64,000 bases of DNA, from positions 868,001 to 932,000 of the forward strand of contig NW_027445852.1 in NCBI RefSeq assembly GCF_050003625.1, in the 5' to 3' direction. Source of the DNA: Haematobia irritans (lineage: Eukaryota; Arthropoda; Insecta; Diptera; Muscidae). The notes below the pieces were generated by a model. It did not search any database and was not told the origin of the DNA. It was given only the letters and a program-made list of their open reading frames with translations. Positions 11,590 to 22,250 of this stretch are shown in pieces. The position numbers were made by a program, and so were the translations under genes. Numbering within the stretch: the first letter of the stretch is position 1; each line of letters opens with the position of its first letter.

Positions 11590-12840
11590 TTTAAGGAGTT
11601 ATGGCCAAAATAAATTTTTCATATAAAAATTTCAATTTTTTGAGGATTTTCGTCGAAATTTGGATTTTTTGGGGGTGGTCACGAATTGAGGTCATTTTGG
11701 CTCTAGGACGCATATTTAAGGAGTTATGGCCAAAATAAGTTTTTCATATACAAATTTCATTTTTTTGAGGATTGTCATCAAAATTTTGATTTTGTGGGAG
11801 TGATCACGAATTGAGGTCCTTTTGGCTCTAGGACGCATATTTAAGGAGTTATGGCCAAAATAAGTTTTTCATATAAAAATTTCATTTTTTTGAGGATTTT
11901 CGTCGAAATTTTGATTTTTTGGGGGTGGTCACGAATTGAGGTCCTTTTGGCTCTAGGACGCATATTTAAGGAGTTATGGCCAAAATAAGTTTTTCATATA
12001 AAAATTTCAATTTTTTGAGGATTTTCATCAAAATTTTGATTTTTTGGGGATGGTCACGAATTGAGGTCCTTTTGGCTCTAGGAAGCATATTTAAGGAGTT
12101 ATGGCCAAAATAAGTTTTTCATATAAAAATTTCATTTTTTTGAGGATTTTCGTCGAAATTTGGATTTTTTGCGGGTGGTCACGAATTGAGGTCCTTTTGG
12201 CTCTAGGACGCATATTTAAGGAGTTATGGCCAAAATAAGTTTTTCATATAAAATTTTCAATTTTTTGAGGATTTTCATCAAAATTTTGATTTTTTGGGGA
12301 TGGTCACGAATTGAGGTCCTTTGGGCGCTAGGACGCATATTTAAGGAGTTATGGCCAAAATAAATTTTTCATATAAAAATTTCAATTTTTTGAGGATTTT
12401 CATCAAAATTTTGATTTTTTGGGGATGGTCACGAATTGAGGTCCTTTTGGCTCTAGGACGCATATTTAAGGAGTTATGGCCAAAATAAGTTTTTCATATA
12501 AAAATTTCAATTTTTTGAGGATTTTCATCAAAATTTTGATTTTTTGGGGATGGTCACGAATTGAGGTCCTTTTGGCTCTAGGACGCATATTTAAGGAGTT
12601 ATGGCCAAAATAAGTTTTTCATATAAAAATTTCAATTTTCTGAGGATTTTCATCAAAATTTTGATTTTTTGGGGATGGTCACGAATTGAGGTCCTTTTGG
12701 CTCTAGGACGCATATTTAAGGAGTTATGGCCAAAATAAGTTTTTCATATAAAAATTTCAATTTTCTGAGGATTTTCATCAAAATTTTGATTTTTTGGGGA
12801 TGGTCACGAATTGAGGTCCTTTTGGCTCTAGGACGCATAT
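11590..12840 (+). repeat. 10-monomer higher-order repeat, copy 1 (1250 bp)
   Basis: Marker order is AATAAATTTTTC with GTCATTTT, a TTTCATTTTTTTG/GATTGTCATC copy with GATTTTGTGGGAG, a CGTCG copy, CTAGGAAGCAT, GCGGG, ATAAAATTTTC with GGCGCTAGG, and two TTTTCTGAGG copies. The same order returns 1250 bp later. This copy has a private CATATACAAATTTC near 11745 and CCTTTGGGCGC near 12320. Confidence 0.9.
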
Positions 12841-14093
12841 TTAAGGAGTTATGGCCAAAATAAATTTTTCATATAAAAATTTCAATTTTTTGAGGATTTT
12901 CGTCGAAATTTGGATTTTTTGGGGGTGGTCACGAATTGAGGTCATTTTGGCTCTATGACGCATATTTAAGGAGTTATGGCCAAAATAAGTTTTTCATATA
13001 AAAATTTCATTTTTTTGAGGATTGTCATCAAAATTTTGATTTTGTGGGAGTGATCACGAATTGAGGTCCTTTTGGCTCTAGGACGCATATTTAAGGAGTT
13101 ATGGCCAAAATAAGTTTTTCATATAAAAATTTCATTTTTTTTGAGGATTTTCGTCGAAATTTTGATTATTTGGGGGTGGTCACGAATTGAGGTCCTTTTG
13201 GCTCTAGGACGCATATTTAAGGAGTTATGGCCAAAATAAGTTTTTCATATAAAAATTTCAATTTTTTGAGGATTTTCATCAAAATTTTGATTTTTTGGGG
13301 ATGGTCACGAATTGAGGTCCTTTTGGCTCTAGGAAGCATATTTAAGGAGTTATGGCCAAAATAAGTTTTTCATATAAAAATTTCATTTTTTTTGAGGATT
13401 TTCGTCGAAATTTGGATTTTTTGCGGGTGGTCACGAATTGAGGTCCTTTTGGCTCTAGGACGCATATTTAAGGAGTTATGGCCAAAATAAGTTTTTCATA
13501 TAAAATTTTCAATTTTTTGAGGATTTTCATCAAAATTTTGATTTTTTGGGGATGGTCACAAATTGAGGTCCTTTTGGCGCTAGGACGCATATTTAAGGAG
13601 TTATGGCCAAAATAAGTTTTTCATATAAAAATTTCAATTTTTTGAGGATTTTCATCAAAATTTTGATTTTTTGGGGATGGTCACGAATTGAGGTCCTTTT
13701 GGCTCTAGGACGCATATTTAAGGAGTTATGGCCAAAATAAGTTTTTCATATAAAAATTTCAATTTTTTGAGGATTTTCATCAAAATTTTGATTTTTTGGG
13801 GATGGTCACGAATTGAGGTCCTTTTGGCTCTAGGACGCATATTTAAGGAGTTATGGCCAAAATAAGTTTTTCATATAAAAATTTCAATTTTCTGAGGATT
13901 TTCATCAAAATTTTGATTTTTTGGGGATGGTCACGAATTGAGGTCCTTTTGGCTCTAGGACGCATATTTAAGGAGTTATGGCCAAAATAAGTTTTTCATA
14001 TAAAAATTTCAATTTTCTGAGGATTTTCATCAAAATTTTGATTTTTTGGGGATGGTCACGAATTGAGGTCCTTTTGGCTCTAGGACGCATATT
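12841..14093 (+). repeat. 10-monomer higher-order repeat, copy 2 (about 1252 bp)
   Basis: Repeats the 11590-12840 unit in the same order. It has added 1-bp T insertions in the T-runs near 13135 and 13385, a private CTCTATGACG near 12951, and CACAAATTG near 13557. Both TTTTCTGAGG copies are present near 13890 and 14012. Confidence 0.9.
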
Positions 14094-14330
14094 TAAGGAG
14101 TTATGGCCAAAATAAGTTTTTCATATAAAAATTTAAATTTTTTGAGGATTTTCATCAAAATTTTGATTTTTTGGGGATGGTCACGAATTGAGGTCCTTTT
14201 GGCTCTAGGACGCATATTTAAGGAGTTATGGCCAAAATAAGTTTTTCATATAAAAATTTCAATTTTCTGAGGATTTTCATCAAAATTTTGATTTTTTTGG
14301 GGATGGTCACGAATTGAGGTCCTTTTGGCT

Positions 14331-14830
14331 CTAGGACGCATATTTAAGGAGTTATGGCCAAAATAAGTTTTTCATATAAAAATTTCATTTTTTTGAGGAT
14401 TTTCATCAAAATTTTGATTTTTTGGGGATGGTCACGAATTGAGGTCCTTTTGGCTCTAGGACGCATATTTAAGGAGTTATGGCCAAAATAAGTTTTTCAT
14501 ATAAAAATTTCAATTTTTTGAGGATTTTCATCAAAATTTTGATTTTTTGGGGATGGTCACGAATTGAGGTCCTTTTGGCTCTAGGACGCATATTTAAGGA
14601 GTTATGGCCAAAATAAGTTTTTCATATAAAAATTTCATTTTTTTGAGGATTTTCATCAAAATTTTGATTTTTTGGGGATGGTCACGAATTGAGGTCCTTT
14701 TGGCTCTAGGACGCATATTTAAGGAGTTATGGCCAAAATAAGTTTTTCATATAAAAATTTCAATTTTTTGAGGATTTTCATCAAAATTTTGATTTTTTGG
14801 GGATGGTCACGAATTGAGGTCCTTTTGGCG
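14331..14830 (+). repeat. Dimer duplicated in tandem (2 x 250 bp)
   Basis: A monomer with TTTCATTTTTTTG followed by one with TTTCAATTTTTTG, both CATCA/GGGGATGG type, is present twice in a row. The last monomer of the second pair ends in GGCGCTAGG instead of GGCTCTAGG. Confidence 0.78.
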
Positions 14831-17209
14831 CTAGGACGCATATTTAAGGAGTTATGGGCAAAATAAGTTTTTCATATAAAAATTTCATTTTTTTGAGGAT
14901 TTTCGTCGAAATTTGGATTTTTTGGGGGTGGTCACGAATTGAGGTCCTTTTGGCTCTAGGACGCATATTTAAGGAGTTATGGCCAAAATAAGTTTTTCAT
15001 ATAAAAATTTCAATTTTTTGAGGATTTTCATCAAAATTTTGATTTTGTGGGAGTGATCACGAATTGAGGTCCTTTTGGCTCTAGGACGCATATTTAAGGA
15101 GTTATGGCCAAAATAAGTTTTTCATATAAAAATTTCAATTTTTTGAGGATTTTCGTCGAAATTTGGATTTTTTGGGGGTGGTCACGAATTGAGGTCATTT
15201 TGGCTCTAGGACGCATAAAGGAGTTATGGCCAAAATAAGTTTTTCATATAAAAATTTCAATTTTTTGAGGATTTTCATCAAAATTTTGATTTTTTGGGGA
15301 TGGTCACGAATTGAGGTCCTTTTGGCTCTAGGAAGCATATTTAAGGAGTTATGGCCAAAATAAGTTTTTCATATAAAAATTTCAATTTTTTGAGGATTTT
15401 CATCAAAATTTTGATTTTTTGGGAGTGATCACGAATTGAGGTCCTTTTGGCTCTAGGACGCATATTTAAGGAGTTATGGCCAAAATAAGTTTTTCATATA
15501 AAAATTTCAATTTTTGAGGATTTTCATCAAAATTTTGATTTTGTGGGAGTGATCACGAATTGAGGTCCTTTTGGCTCTAGGACGCATATTTAAGGAGTTA
15601 TGGCCAAAATAAGTTTTTCATATAAAAATTTCAATTTTTTGAGGATTTTCATCAAAATTTTGATTTTTTGGGGATGGTCACGAATTGAGGTCCTTTTGGC
15701 TCTAGGACGCATATTTAAGGAGTTATGGGCAAAATAAGTTTTTCATATAAAAATTTCATTTTTTTGAGGATTTTCGTCGAAATTTTGATTTTTTGGGGGT
15801 GGTCACGAATTGAGGTCCTTTTGGCTCTAGGACGCATATTTAAGGAGTTATGGCCAAAATAAGTTTTTCATATAAAAATTTCAATTTTTTGAGGATTTTC
15901 ATCAAAATTTTGATTTTTTGGGGATGGTCACGAATTGAGGTCCTTTTGGCTCTAGGACGCATATTTAAGGAGTTATGGCCAAAATAAGTTTTTCATATAA
16001 AAATTTCATTTTTTTGAGGATTTTCGTCGAAATTTTGATTTTTTGGGGATGGTCACGAATTGAGGTCCTTTTGGCTCTAGGACGCATATTTAAGGAGTTA
16101 TGGCCAAAATAAGTTTTTCATATAAAAATTTCAATTTTTTTGAGGATTTTCATCAAAATTTTGATTTTTTGGGGATGGTCACGAATTGAGGTCCTTTTGG
16201 CTCTAGGACGCATATTTAAGGAGTTATGGCCAAAATAAGTTTTTCATATAAAAATTTAAATTTTTTGAGGATTTTCATCAAAATTTTGATTTTTTGGGGA
16301 TGGTCACGAATTGAGGTCCTTTTGGCTCTAGGACGCATATTTAAGGAGTTATGGCCAAAATAAATTTTTCATATAAAATTTCAATTTTTTGAGGATTTTC
16401 ATCAAAATTTTGATTTTTTGGGAGTGATCACGAATTGAGGTCCTTTTGGCTCTAGGACGCATATTTAAGGAGTTATGGCCAAAATAAGTTTTTCATATAA
16501 AATTTCAATTTTTTGAGGATTTTCGTCGAAATTTGGATTTATTGGGGGTGGTCACGAATTGAGGTCCTTTTGGCTCTAGGACGCATATTTAAGGAGTTAT
16601 GGCCAAAATAAGTTTTTCATATAAAAATTTCAATTTTTTGAGGATTTTCGTCGAAATTTGGATTTTTTGGGGGTGGTCACGAATTGAGGTCCTTTTGGCG
16701 CTAGGACGCATATTTAAGGAGTTATGGCCAAAATAAGTTTTCATATAAAAATTTCAATTTTTTGAGGATTTTCATCAAAATTTTGATTTTTTGGGGGTGG
16801 TCACGAATTGAGGTCCTTTTGGCTCTAGGACGCATATTTAAGGAGTTATGGCCAAAATAAGTTTTTCATATAAAAATTTCAATTTTTTGAGGATTTTCAT
16901 CAAAATTTTGATTTTTTGGGAGTGATCACGAATTGAGGTCCTTTTGGCTCTAGGACGCATATTTAAGGAGTTATGGCCAAAATAAGTTTTTCATATAAAA
17001 ATTTCAATTTTTTGAGGATTTTCATCAAAATTTTGATTTTTTGGGGATGGTCACGAATTGAGGTCCTTTTGGCTCTAGGAAGCATATTTAAGGAGTTATG
17101 GCCAAAATAAGTTTTTCATATAAAAATTTCAATTTTTTGAGGATTTTCGTCGAAATTTTGATTTTTTGGGGATGGTCACGAATTGAGGTCCTTTTGGCTC
17201 TAGGACGCA
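14831..17209 (+). repeat. Mixed monomers, no clear higher-order unit
   Basis: About 19 monomers. One has a 3-bp deletion near 15217 (GCATAAAGGAG instead of GCATATTTAAGGAG), and two in a row have ATAAAATTTC, one A or two shorter, near 16375 and 16497. The rest alternate between the CATCA/GGGGATGG and CGTCG/GGGGGTGG types. Confidence 0.8.
15205..15230 (+). other. 3-bp deletion in a monomer
   Basis: GGACGCATAAAGGAG replaces GGACGCATATTTAAGGAG; the TTT is lost. It falls at the monomer end, where the usual TTTAA sits. Confidence 0.92.
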
Positions 17210-20200
17210 TATTTAAGGAGTTATGGCCAAAATAAGTTTTTTATATAAAAATTTCAATTTTTTGAGGATTTTCATCAAAATTTTGATTTTTTGGGGATGG
17301 TCACGAATTGAGGTCCTTTTGGCTCTAGGACGCATATTTAAGGAGTTATGGCCCAAAATAAGTTTTTCATATAAAAATTTCAATTTTTTGAGGATTTTCG
17401 TCGAAATTTGGATTTTTTGGGGGTGGTCACGAATTGAGGTCATTTTGGCTCTAGGACGCATATTTAAGGAGTTATGGCCAAAATAAGTTTTTCATATAAA
17501 AATTTCAATTTTTTGAGGATTTTCGTCGAAATTTGGATTTTTTGGGGGTGGTCACGAATTGAGGTCCTTTTGGCTCTAGGACGCATATTTAAGGAGTTAT
17601 GGCCAAAATAAGTTTTTCATATAAAAATTTAAATTTTTTGAGGATTTTCATCAAAATTTTGATTTTTTGGGGATGGTCACGAATTGAGGTCCTTTTGGCT
17701 CTAGGACGCATATTTAAGGAGTTATGGCCAAAATAAGTTTTTCATATAAAAATTTCATTTTTTTGAGGATTTTCATCAAAATTTTGATTTTTTGGGGATG
17801 GTCACGAATTGAGGTCCTTTTGGCTCTAGGACGCATATTTAAGGAGTTATGGCCAAAATAAGTTTTTCATATAAAAATTTCAATTTTTTGAGGATGTTCG
17901 TCGAAATTTGGATTTTTAGATGGTGGTCACGAATTGAGGTCCTTTTGGTTCTAGGACGCATATTTAAGGAGTTATGGCCCAAAATAAGTTTTTCATATAA
18001 AAATTTCAAGTTTTTGAGGATTTTCGTCGAAATTGTGATTTTTTGGGAGTGATCACGAATTGAGGTCCTTTTGGCTCTAGGACGCATATTTAAGGAGTTA
18101 TGGGCAAAGTAAGTTTTTCATATAAAAATTTCATTTTTTTGAGGATTTTCGTCGAAATTTTGATTTTTTGGGGGTGGTCACGAATTGAGGTCCTTTTGGC
18201 TCTAGGACGCATATTTAGGGAGTTATGGCCACAATAAGTTTTTCATATAAAAATTTCAATTTTCTGAGGATTTTCATCAAAATTTTGATTTTTTGGGGAT
18301 GGTCACGAATTGAGGTCCTTTTGGCTCTAGGACGCATATTTAAGGAGTTATGGCCAAAATAAGTTTTTCATATAAAAATTTCAATTTTTTGAGGATGTTC
18401 GTCGAAATTTGGATTTTTAGGGGGTGGTCACGAATTGAGGTCCTTTTGGCTCTAGGACGCATATTTAAGGAGTTATGGCCAAAATAAGTTTTTCATATAA
18501 AAATTTCATTTTTTTGAGGATTTTCGTCGAAATTTTGATTTTTTGGGGGTGGTCACGAATTGAGGTCCTTTTGGCTATAGGACGCATATTTAAGGAGTTA
18601 TGGCCAAAATAAGTTTTTCATATAAAAATTTCAATTTTTTGAGGATTTTCATCAAAATTTTGATTTTGTGGGAGTGATCACGAATTGAGGTCCTTTTGGC
18701 TCTAGGACGCATATTTAAGGAGTTATGGCCAAAATAAGTTTTTCATATAAAAATTTCAATTTTTTGAGGATTTTCATCAAAATTTTGATTTTTTGGGGAT
18801 GGTCACGAATTGAGGTCCTTTTGGCTCTAGGAAGCATATTTAAGGAGTTATGGCCAAAATAAGTTTTTCATATAAAAATTTCAATTTTTTGAGGATTTTC
18901 GTCGAAATTTTGATTTTTTGGGGGTGGTCACGAATTGAGGTCCTTTTGGCTCTAGGACGCATATTTAAGGAGTTATGGCCAAAATAAGTTTTTCATATAA
19001 AAATTTCATTTTTTTGAGGATTTTCGTCGAAATTTTGATTTTTTGGGGATGGTCACGAATTGAGGTCCTTTTGGCTCTAGGACGCATATTTAAGGAGTTA
19101 TGGCCAAAATAAGTTTTTCATATAAAAATTTCAATTTTTTGAGGATTTTCATCAAAATTTTGATTTTTTGGGGATGGTCACGAATTGAGGTCCTTTTGGC
19201 TCTAGGACGCATATTTAAGGAGTTATGGCCAAAATAAGTTTTTCATATAAAAATTTAAATTTTTTGAGGATTTTTATCAAAATTTTGATTTTTTGGGGAT
19301 GGTCACGAATTGAGGTCCTTTTGGCTCTAGGACGCATATTTAAGGAGTTATGGCCAAAATAAGTTTTTTATATAAAAATTTCAATTTTTTGAGGATTTTC
19401 ATCAAAATTTTGATTTTTTGGGAGTGATCACGAATTGAGGTCCTTTTGGCTCTAGGACGCATATTTAAGGAGTTATGGCCAAAATAAGTTTTTCATATAA
19501 AAATTTCATTTTTTTGAGGATTTTCGTCGAAATTTGGATTTTTTGGGGGTGGTCACGAATTGAGGTCCTTTTGGCTCTAGGACGCATATTTAAGGAGTTA
19601 TGGCCACAATAAGTTTTTCATATAAAAATTTCAATTTTCTGAGGATTTTCATCAAAATTTTGATTTTTTGGGAGTGATCACGAATTGAGGTCCTTTTGGC
19701 TCTAGGACGCATATTTAAGGAGTTATGGGCAAAATAAGTTTTTCATATAAAAATTTCATTTTTTTGAGGATTTTCGTCGAAATTTTGATTTTTTGGGGGT
19801 GGTCACGAATTGAGGTCCTTTTGGCTCTAGGAAGCATATTTAAGGAGTTATGGCCAAAATAAGTTTTTCATATAAAAATTTCAATTTTTTGAGGATTTTC
19901 ATCAAAATTTTGATTTTTTGGGGATGGTCACGAATTGAGGTCCTTTTGGCTCTAGGAAGCATATTTAAGGAGTTATGGCCAAAATAAGTTTTTCATATAA
20001 AAATTTCATTTTTTTGAGGATTTTCGTCGAAATTTGGATTTTTTGCGGGTGGTCACGAATTGAGGTCCTTTTGGCTCTAGGACGCATATTTAAGGAGTTA
20101 TGGCCAAAATAAGTTTTTCATATAAAAATTTCAATTTTTTGAGGATTTTCATCAAAATTTTGATTTTTTGGGGATGGTCACGAATTGAGGTCCTTTTGGC

Positions 20201-20590
20201 TCTAGGACGCATATTTAAGGAGTTATGGCCAAAATAAGTTTTTCATATAAAAATTTCAATTTTTTGAGGATTTTCGTCGAAATTTTGATTTTTTGGGGGT
20301 GGTCACGAATTGAGGTCCTTTTGGCTCTAGGACGCATATTTAAGGAGTTATGGCCAAAATAAGCTTTTCATATAAAAATTTCAATTTTTTGAGGATTTTC
20401 ATCAAAATTTTGATTTTTTGGGAGTGATCACGAATTGAGGTCCTTTTGGCTCTAGGAAGCATATTTAAGGAGTTATGGCCAAAATAAGTTTTTCATATAA
20501 AAATTTCATTTTTTTGAGGATTGTCATCAAAATTTTGATTTTTTGGGGATGGTCACGAATTGAGGTCCTTTTGGCTCTAGGACGCATATT
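17210..20590 (+). repeat. 27-monomer block, copy 1 (about 3.38 kb)
   Basis: This block recurs at about 21860-25240 at an offset of 4651-4652 bp. Shared markers in order include GGCCCAAAATAAG with GTCATTTT, TTTAAATTTTTTG, GATGTTCGTCG, AAATTGTGATT (18031), GGGCAAA, CACAATAAG with TTTTCTGAGG, a second GATGTTCGTCG with TTTTTAGGGGG, GGCTATAGG (18573), CTAGGAAGC, GTTTTTTATAT, and GCGGG (20045). Private changes here are GATTTTTAGATGG near 17917, GGGCAAAGTAAG near 18105 and TTTTTATC near 19271. Confidence 0.9.
17342..17467 (+). repeat. 126-bp monomer variant with an extra C
   Basis: This monomer begins GGAGTTATGGCCC, with three C instead of two, and is 126 bp long. Further copies with the same insertion start near 10220, 17970, 20594, 21994, 26370, 34120, 36620, 37246, 37747, 47480, 48479, 51597, 54597, 57217, 59717 and 62467. 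The reverse arm has TTTTGGGCCATA near 4730, 6730 and 7227. Because 126 is divisible by 3 while 125 is not, only pairs spanning this variant keep one frame open across two monomers. That explains every short open frame of 82-87 codons in the window. Confidence 0.93.
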
Positions 20591-20850
20591 TAAGGAGTTA
20601 TGGCCCAAAATAAGTTTTTCATATAAAAATTTCAATTTTTTGAGGATTTTCGTCGAAATTTGGATTTTTTGGGGGTGGTCACGAATTGAGGTCATTTTGG
20701 CTCTAGGACGCATATTTAAGGAGTTATGGCCAAAATAAGTTTTTCATATAAAAATTTCAATTTTTTGAGGATTTTCGTCGAAATTTGGATTTTTTGGGGG
20801 TGGTCACGAATTGAGGTCCTTTTGGCTCTAGGACGCATATTTAAGGAGTT
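20319..20850 (+). repeat. Four-monomer segment copied 1400 bp downstream, copy 1
   Basis: Carries the distinctive AAGCTTTTCATAT (20361), CTAGGAAGC, a GATTGTCATC copy, the 126-bp GGCCC copy with GTCATTTT, and one CGTCG copy. All of this recurs at 21719-22250 at an offset of 1400 bp, which is 11 monomers plus 25 bp and so out of the 125-bp register. Immediately after it, a monomer starts with TTATGCCCAAAATAAG, which is seen once in the window. Confidence 0.92.
20720..20844 (+). repeat. Reference monomer, CGTCG haplotype
   Basis: This is a typical copy of the second common haplotype. Positions 57-61 read CGTCG instead of CATCA, followed by AAATTTGGATT and GGGGGTGGTCAC. It contains two more CpG sites than the CATCA type and the odd palindrome TTTCG-T-CGAAA centred on the T. 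A hybrid with CGTCGAAATTTTGATT is also very common (for example near 8300 and 61020). The reverse hybrid, CATCAAAATTTGGATT, is rare (near 7681, 10408, 45062 and 45928). Confidence 0.93.
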
Positions 20851-21219
20851 ATGCCCAAAATAAGTTTTTCATATAAAAATTTCAATTTTTTGAGGATTTT
20901 CGTCGAAATTGTGATTTTTTGGGAGTGATCACGAATTGAGGTCCTTTTGGCTCTAGGACGCATATTTAAGGAGTTATGGGCAAAATAAGTTTTTCATATA
21001 AAAATTTCATTTTTTTGAGGATTTTCGTCGAAATTTTGATTTTTTGGGGGTGGTCACGAATTGAGGTCCTTTTGGCTCTAGGACGCATATTTAAAGAGTT
21101 ATGGCCACAATAAGTTTTTCATATAAACATTTCAATTTTCTGAGGATTTTCATCAAAATTTTGATTTTTTGGGGATGGTCACGAATTGAGGTCCTTTTGG
21201 CTCTAGGACGCATATTTAA

Positions 21220-21344
21220 GGAGTTATGGCCAAAATAAGTTTTTCATATAAAAATTTCAATTTTTTGAGGATTTTCATCAAAATTTTGATTTTTTGGGGA
21301 TGGTCACGAATTGAGGTCCTTTTGGCTCTAGGACGCATATTTAA
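21220..21344 (+). repeat. Reference monomer, CATCA haplotype
   Basis: This copy is close to the family consensus and defines the monomer numbering used here (position 1 = first G of GGAGTTATGGCC). It is 125 bp with 39 G/C. Positions 11-76 are a run of A/T-tracts: AAAA 13-16, TTTTT 21-25, AAAAATTT 31-38, TTTTTT 42-47, TTTT 53-56, AAAATTTT 61-68 and TTTTTT 71-76. Positions 77-100 are the G/C-richer part, with GGGGATGGTCACGAATTGAGG. Positions 101-125 carry TTTTGGCTCTAGGACGCATA and a TTTAA end. The haplotype has CATCA at 57-61, which creates the perfect 14-bp palindrome ATCAAAATTTTGAT at 58-71. Confidence 0.95.
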
Positions 21345-21693
21345 GGAGTTATGGCCAAAATAAGTTTTTCATATAAAAATTTAAATTTTTTGAGGATTTT
21401 CATCAAAATTTTGATTTTTTGGGGATGGTCACGAATTGAGGTCCTTTTGGCTCTAGGACGCATATTTAAGGAGTTATGGCCAAAATAAGTTTTTTATATA
21501 AAAATTTCAATTTTTTGAGGATTTTCATCAAAATTTTGATTTTTTGGGAGTGATCACGAATTGAGGCCCTTTTGGCTCTAGGACGCATATTTAAGGAGTT
21601 ATGGCCAAAATAAGTTTTTCATATAAAAAATTCATTTTTTTGAGGATTTTCGTCGAAATTTTGATTTTTTGGGGGTGGTCACGAATTGAGGTC

Positions 21694-21744
21694 CTTTTGG
21701 CTCTAGGACGCATATTTATTTTGGCTCTAGGACGCATATTTAAG
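21694..21744 (+). other. Out-of-register join inside the array
   Basis: One monomer reaches CTAGGACGCATATTTA and then, instead of AGGAGTTATGG, runs again into TTTTGGCTCTAGGACGCATA. This leaves a 25-bp extra piece of monomer. It marks the left edge of the copied segment 21719-22250 and lies just left of the large block copied from 17210-20590. Shared bases at the join are limited to T/TT, so this is a microhomology join and not an equal exchange. Confidence 0.93.
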
Positions 21745-22250
21745 GAGTTATGGCCAAAATAAGCTTTTCATATAAAAATTTCAATTTTTTGAGGATTTTC
21801 ATCAAAATTTTGATTTTTTGGGAGTGATCACGAATTGAGGTCCTTTTGGCTCTAGGAAGCATATTTAAGGAGTTATGGCCAAAATAAGTTTTTCATATAA
21901 AAATTTCATTTTTTTGAGGATTGTCATCAAAATTTTGATTTTTTGGGGATGGTCACGAATTGAGGTCCTTTTGGCTCTAGGACGCATATTTAAGGAGTTA
22001 TGGCCCAAAATAAGTTTTTCATATAAAAATTTCAATTTTTTGAGGATTTTCGTCGAAATTTGGATTTTTTGGGGGTGGTCACGAATTGAGGTCATTTTGG
22101 CTCTAGGACGCATATTTAAGGAGTTATGGCCAAAATAAGTTTTTCATATAAAAATTTCAATTTTTTGAGGATTTTCGTCGAAATTTGGATTTTTTGGGGG
22201 TGGTCACGAATTGAGGTCCTTTTGGCTCTAGGACGCATATTTAAGGAGTT
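21719..22250 (+). repeat. Four-monomer segment, copy 2
   Basis: Matches 20319-20850, including AAGCTTTTCATAT at 21761 and the 126-bp copy. After about 22250 it continues into a TTTAAATTTTTTG monomer like the one after 17580, so the sequence passes from resembling the 20.3-20.8 kb region to resembling the 17.3-17.6 kb region. Confidence 0.9.

Noticed and set aside
21220..21344. T-runs after palindromes as intrinsic terminators
   Set aside because: The palindromes are A/T only and sit in every monomer; there is no gene upstream and no G/C stem.
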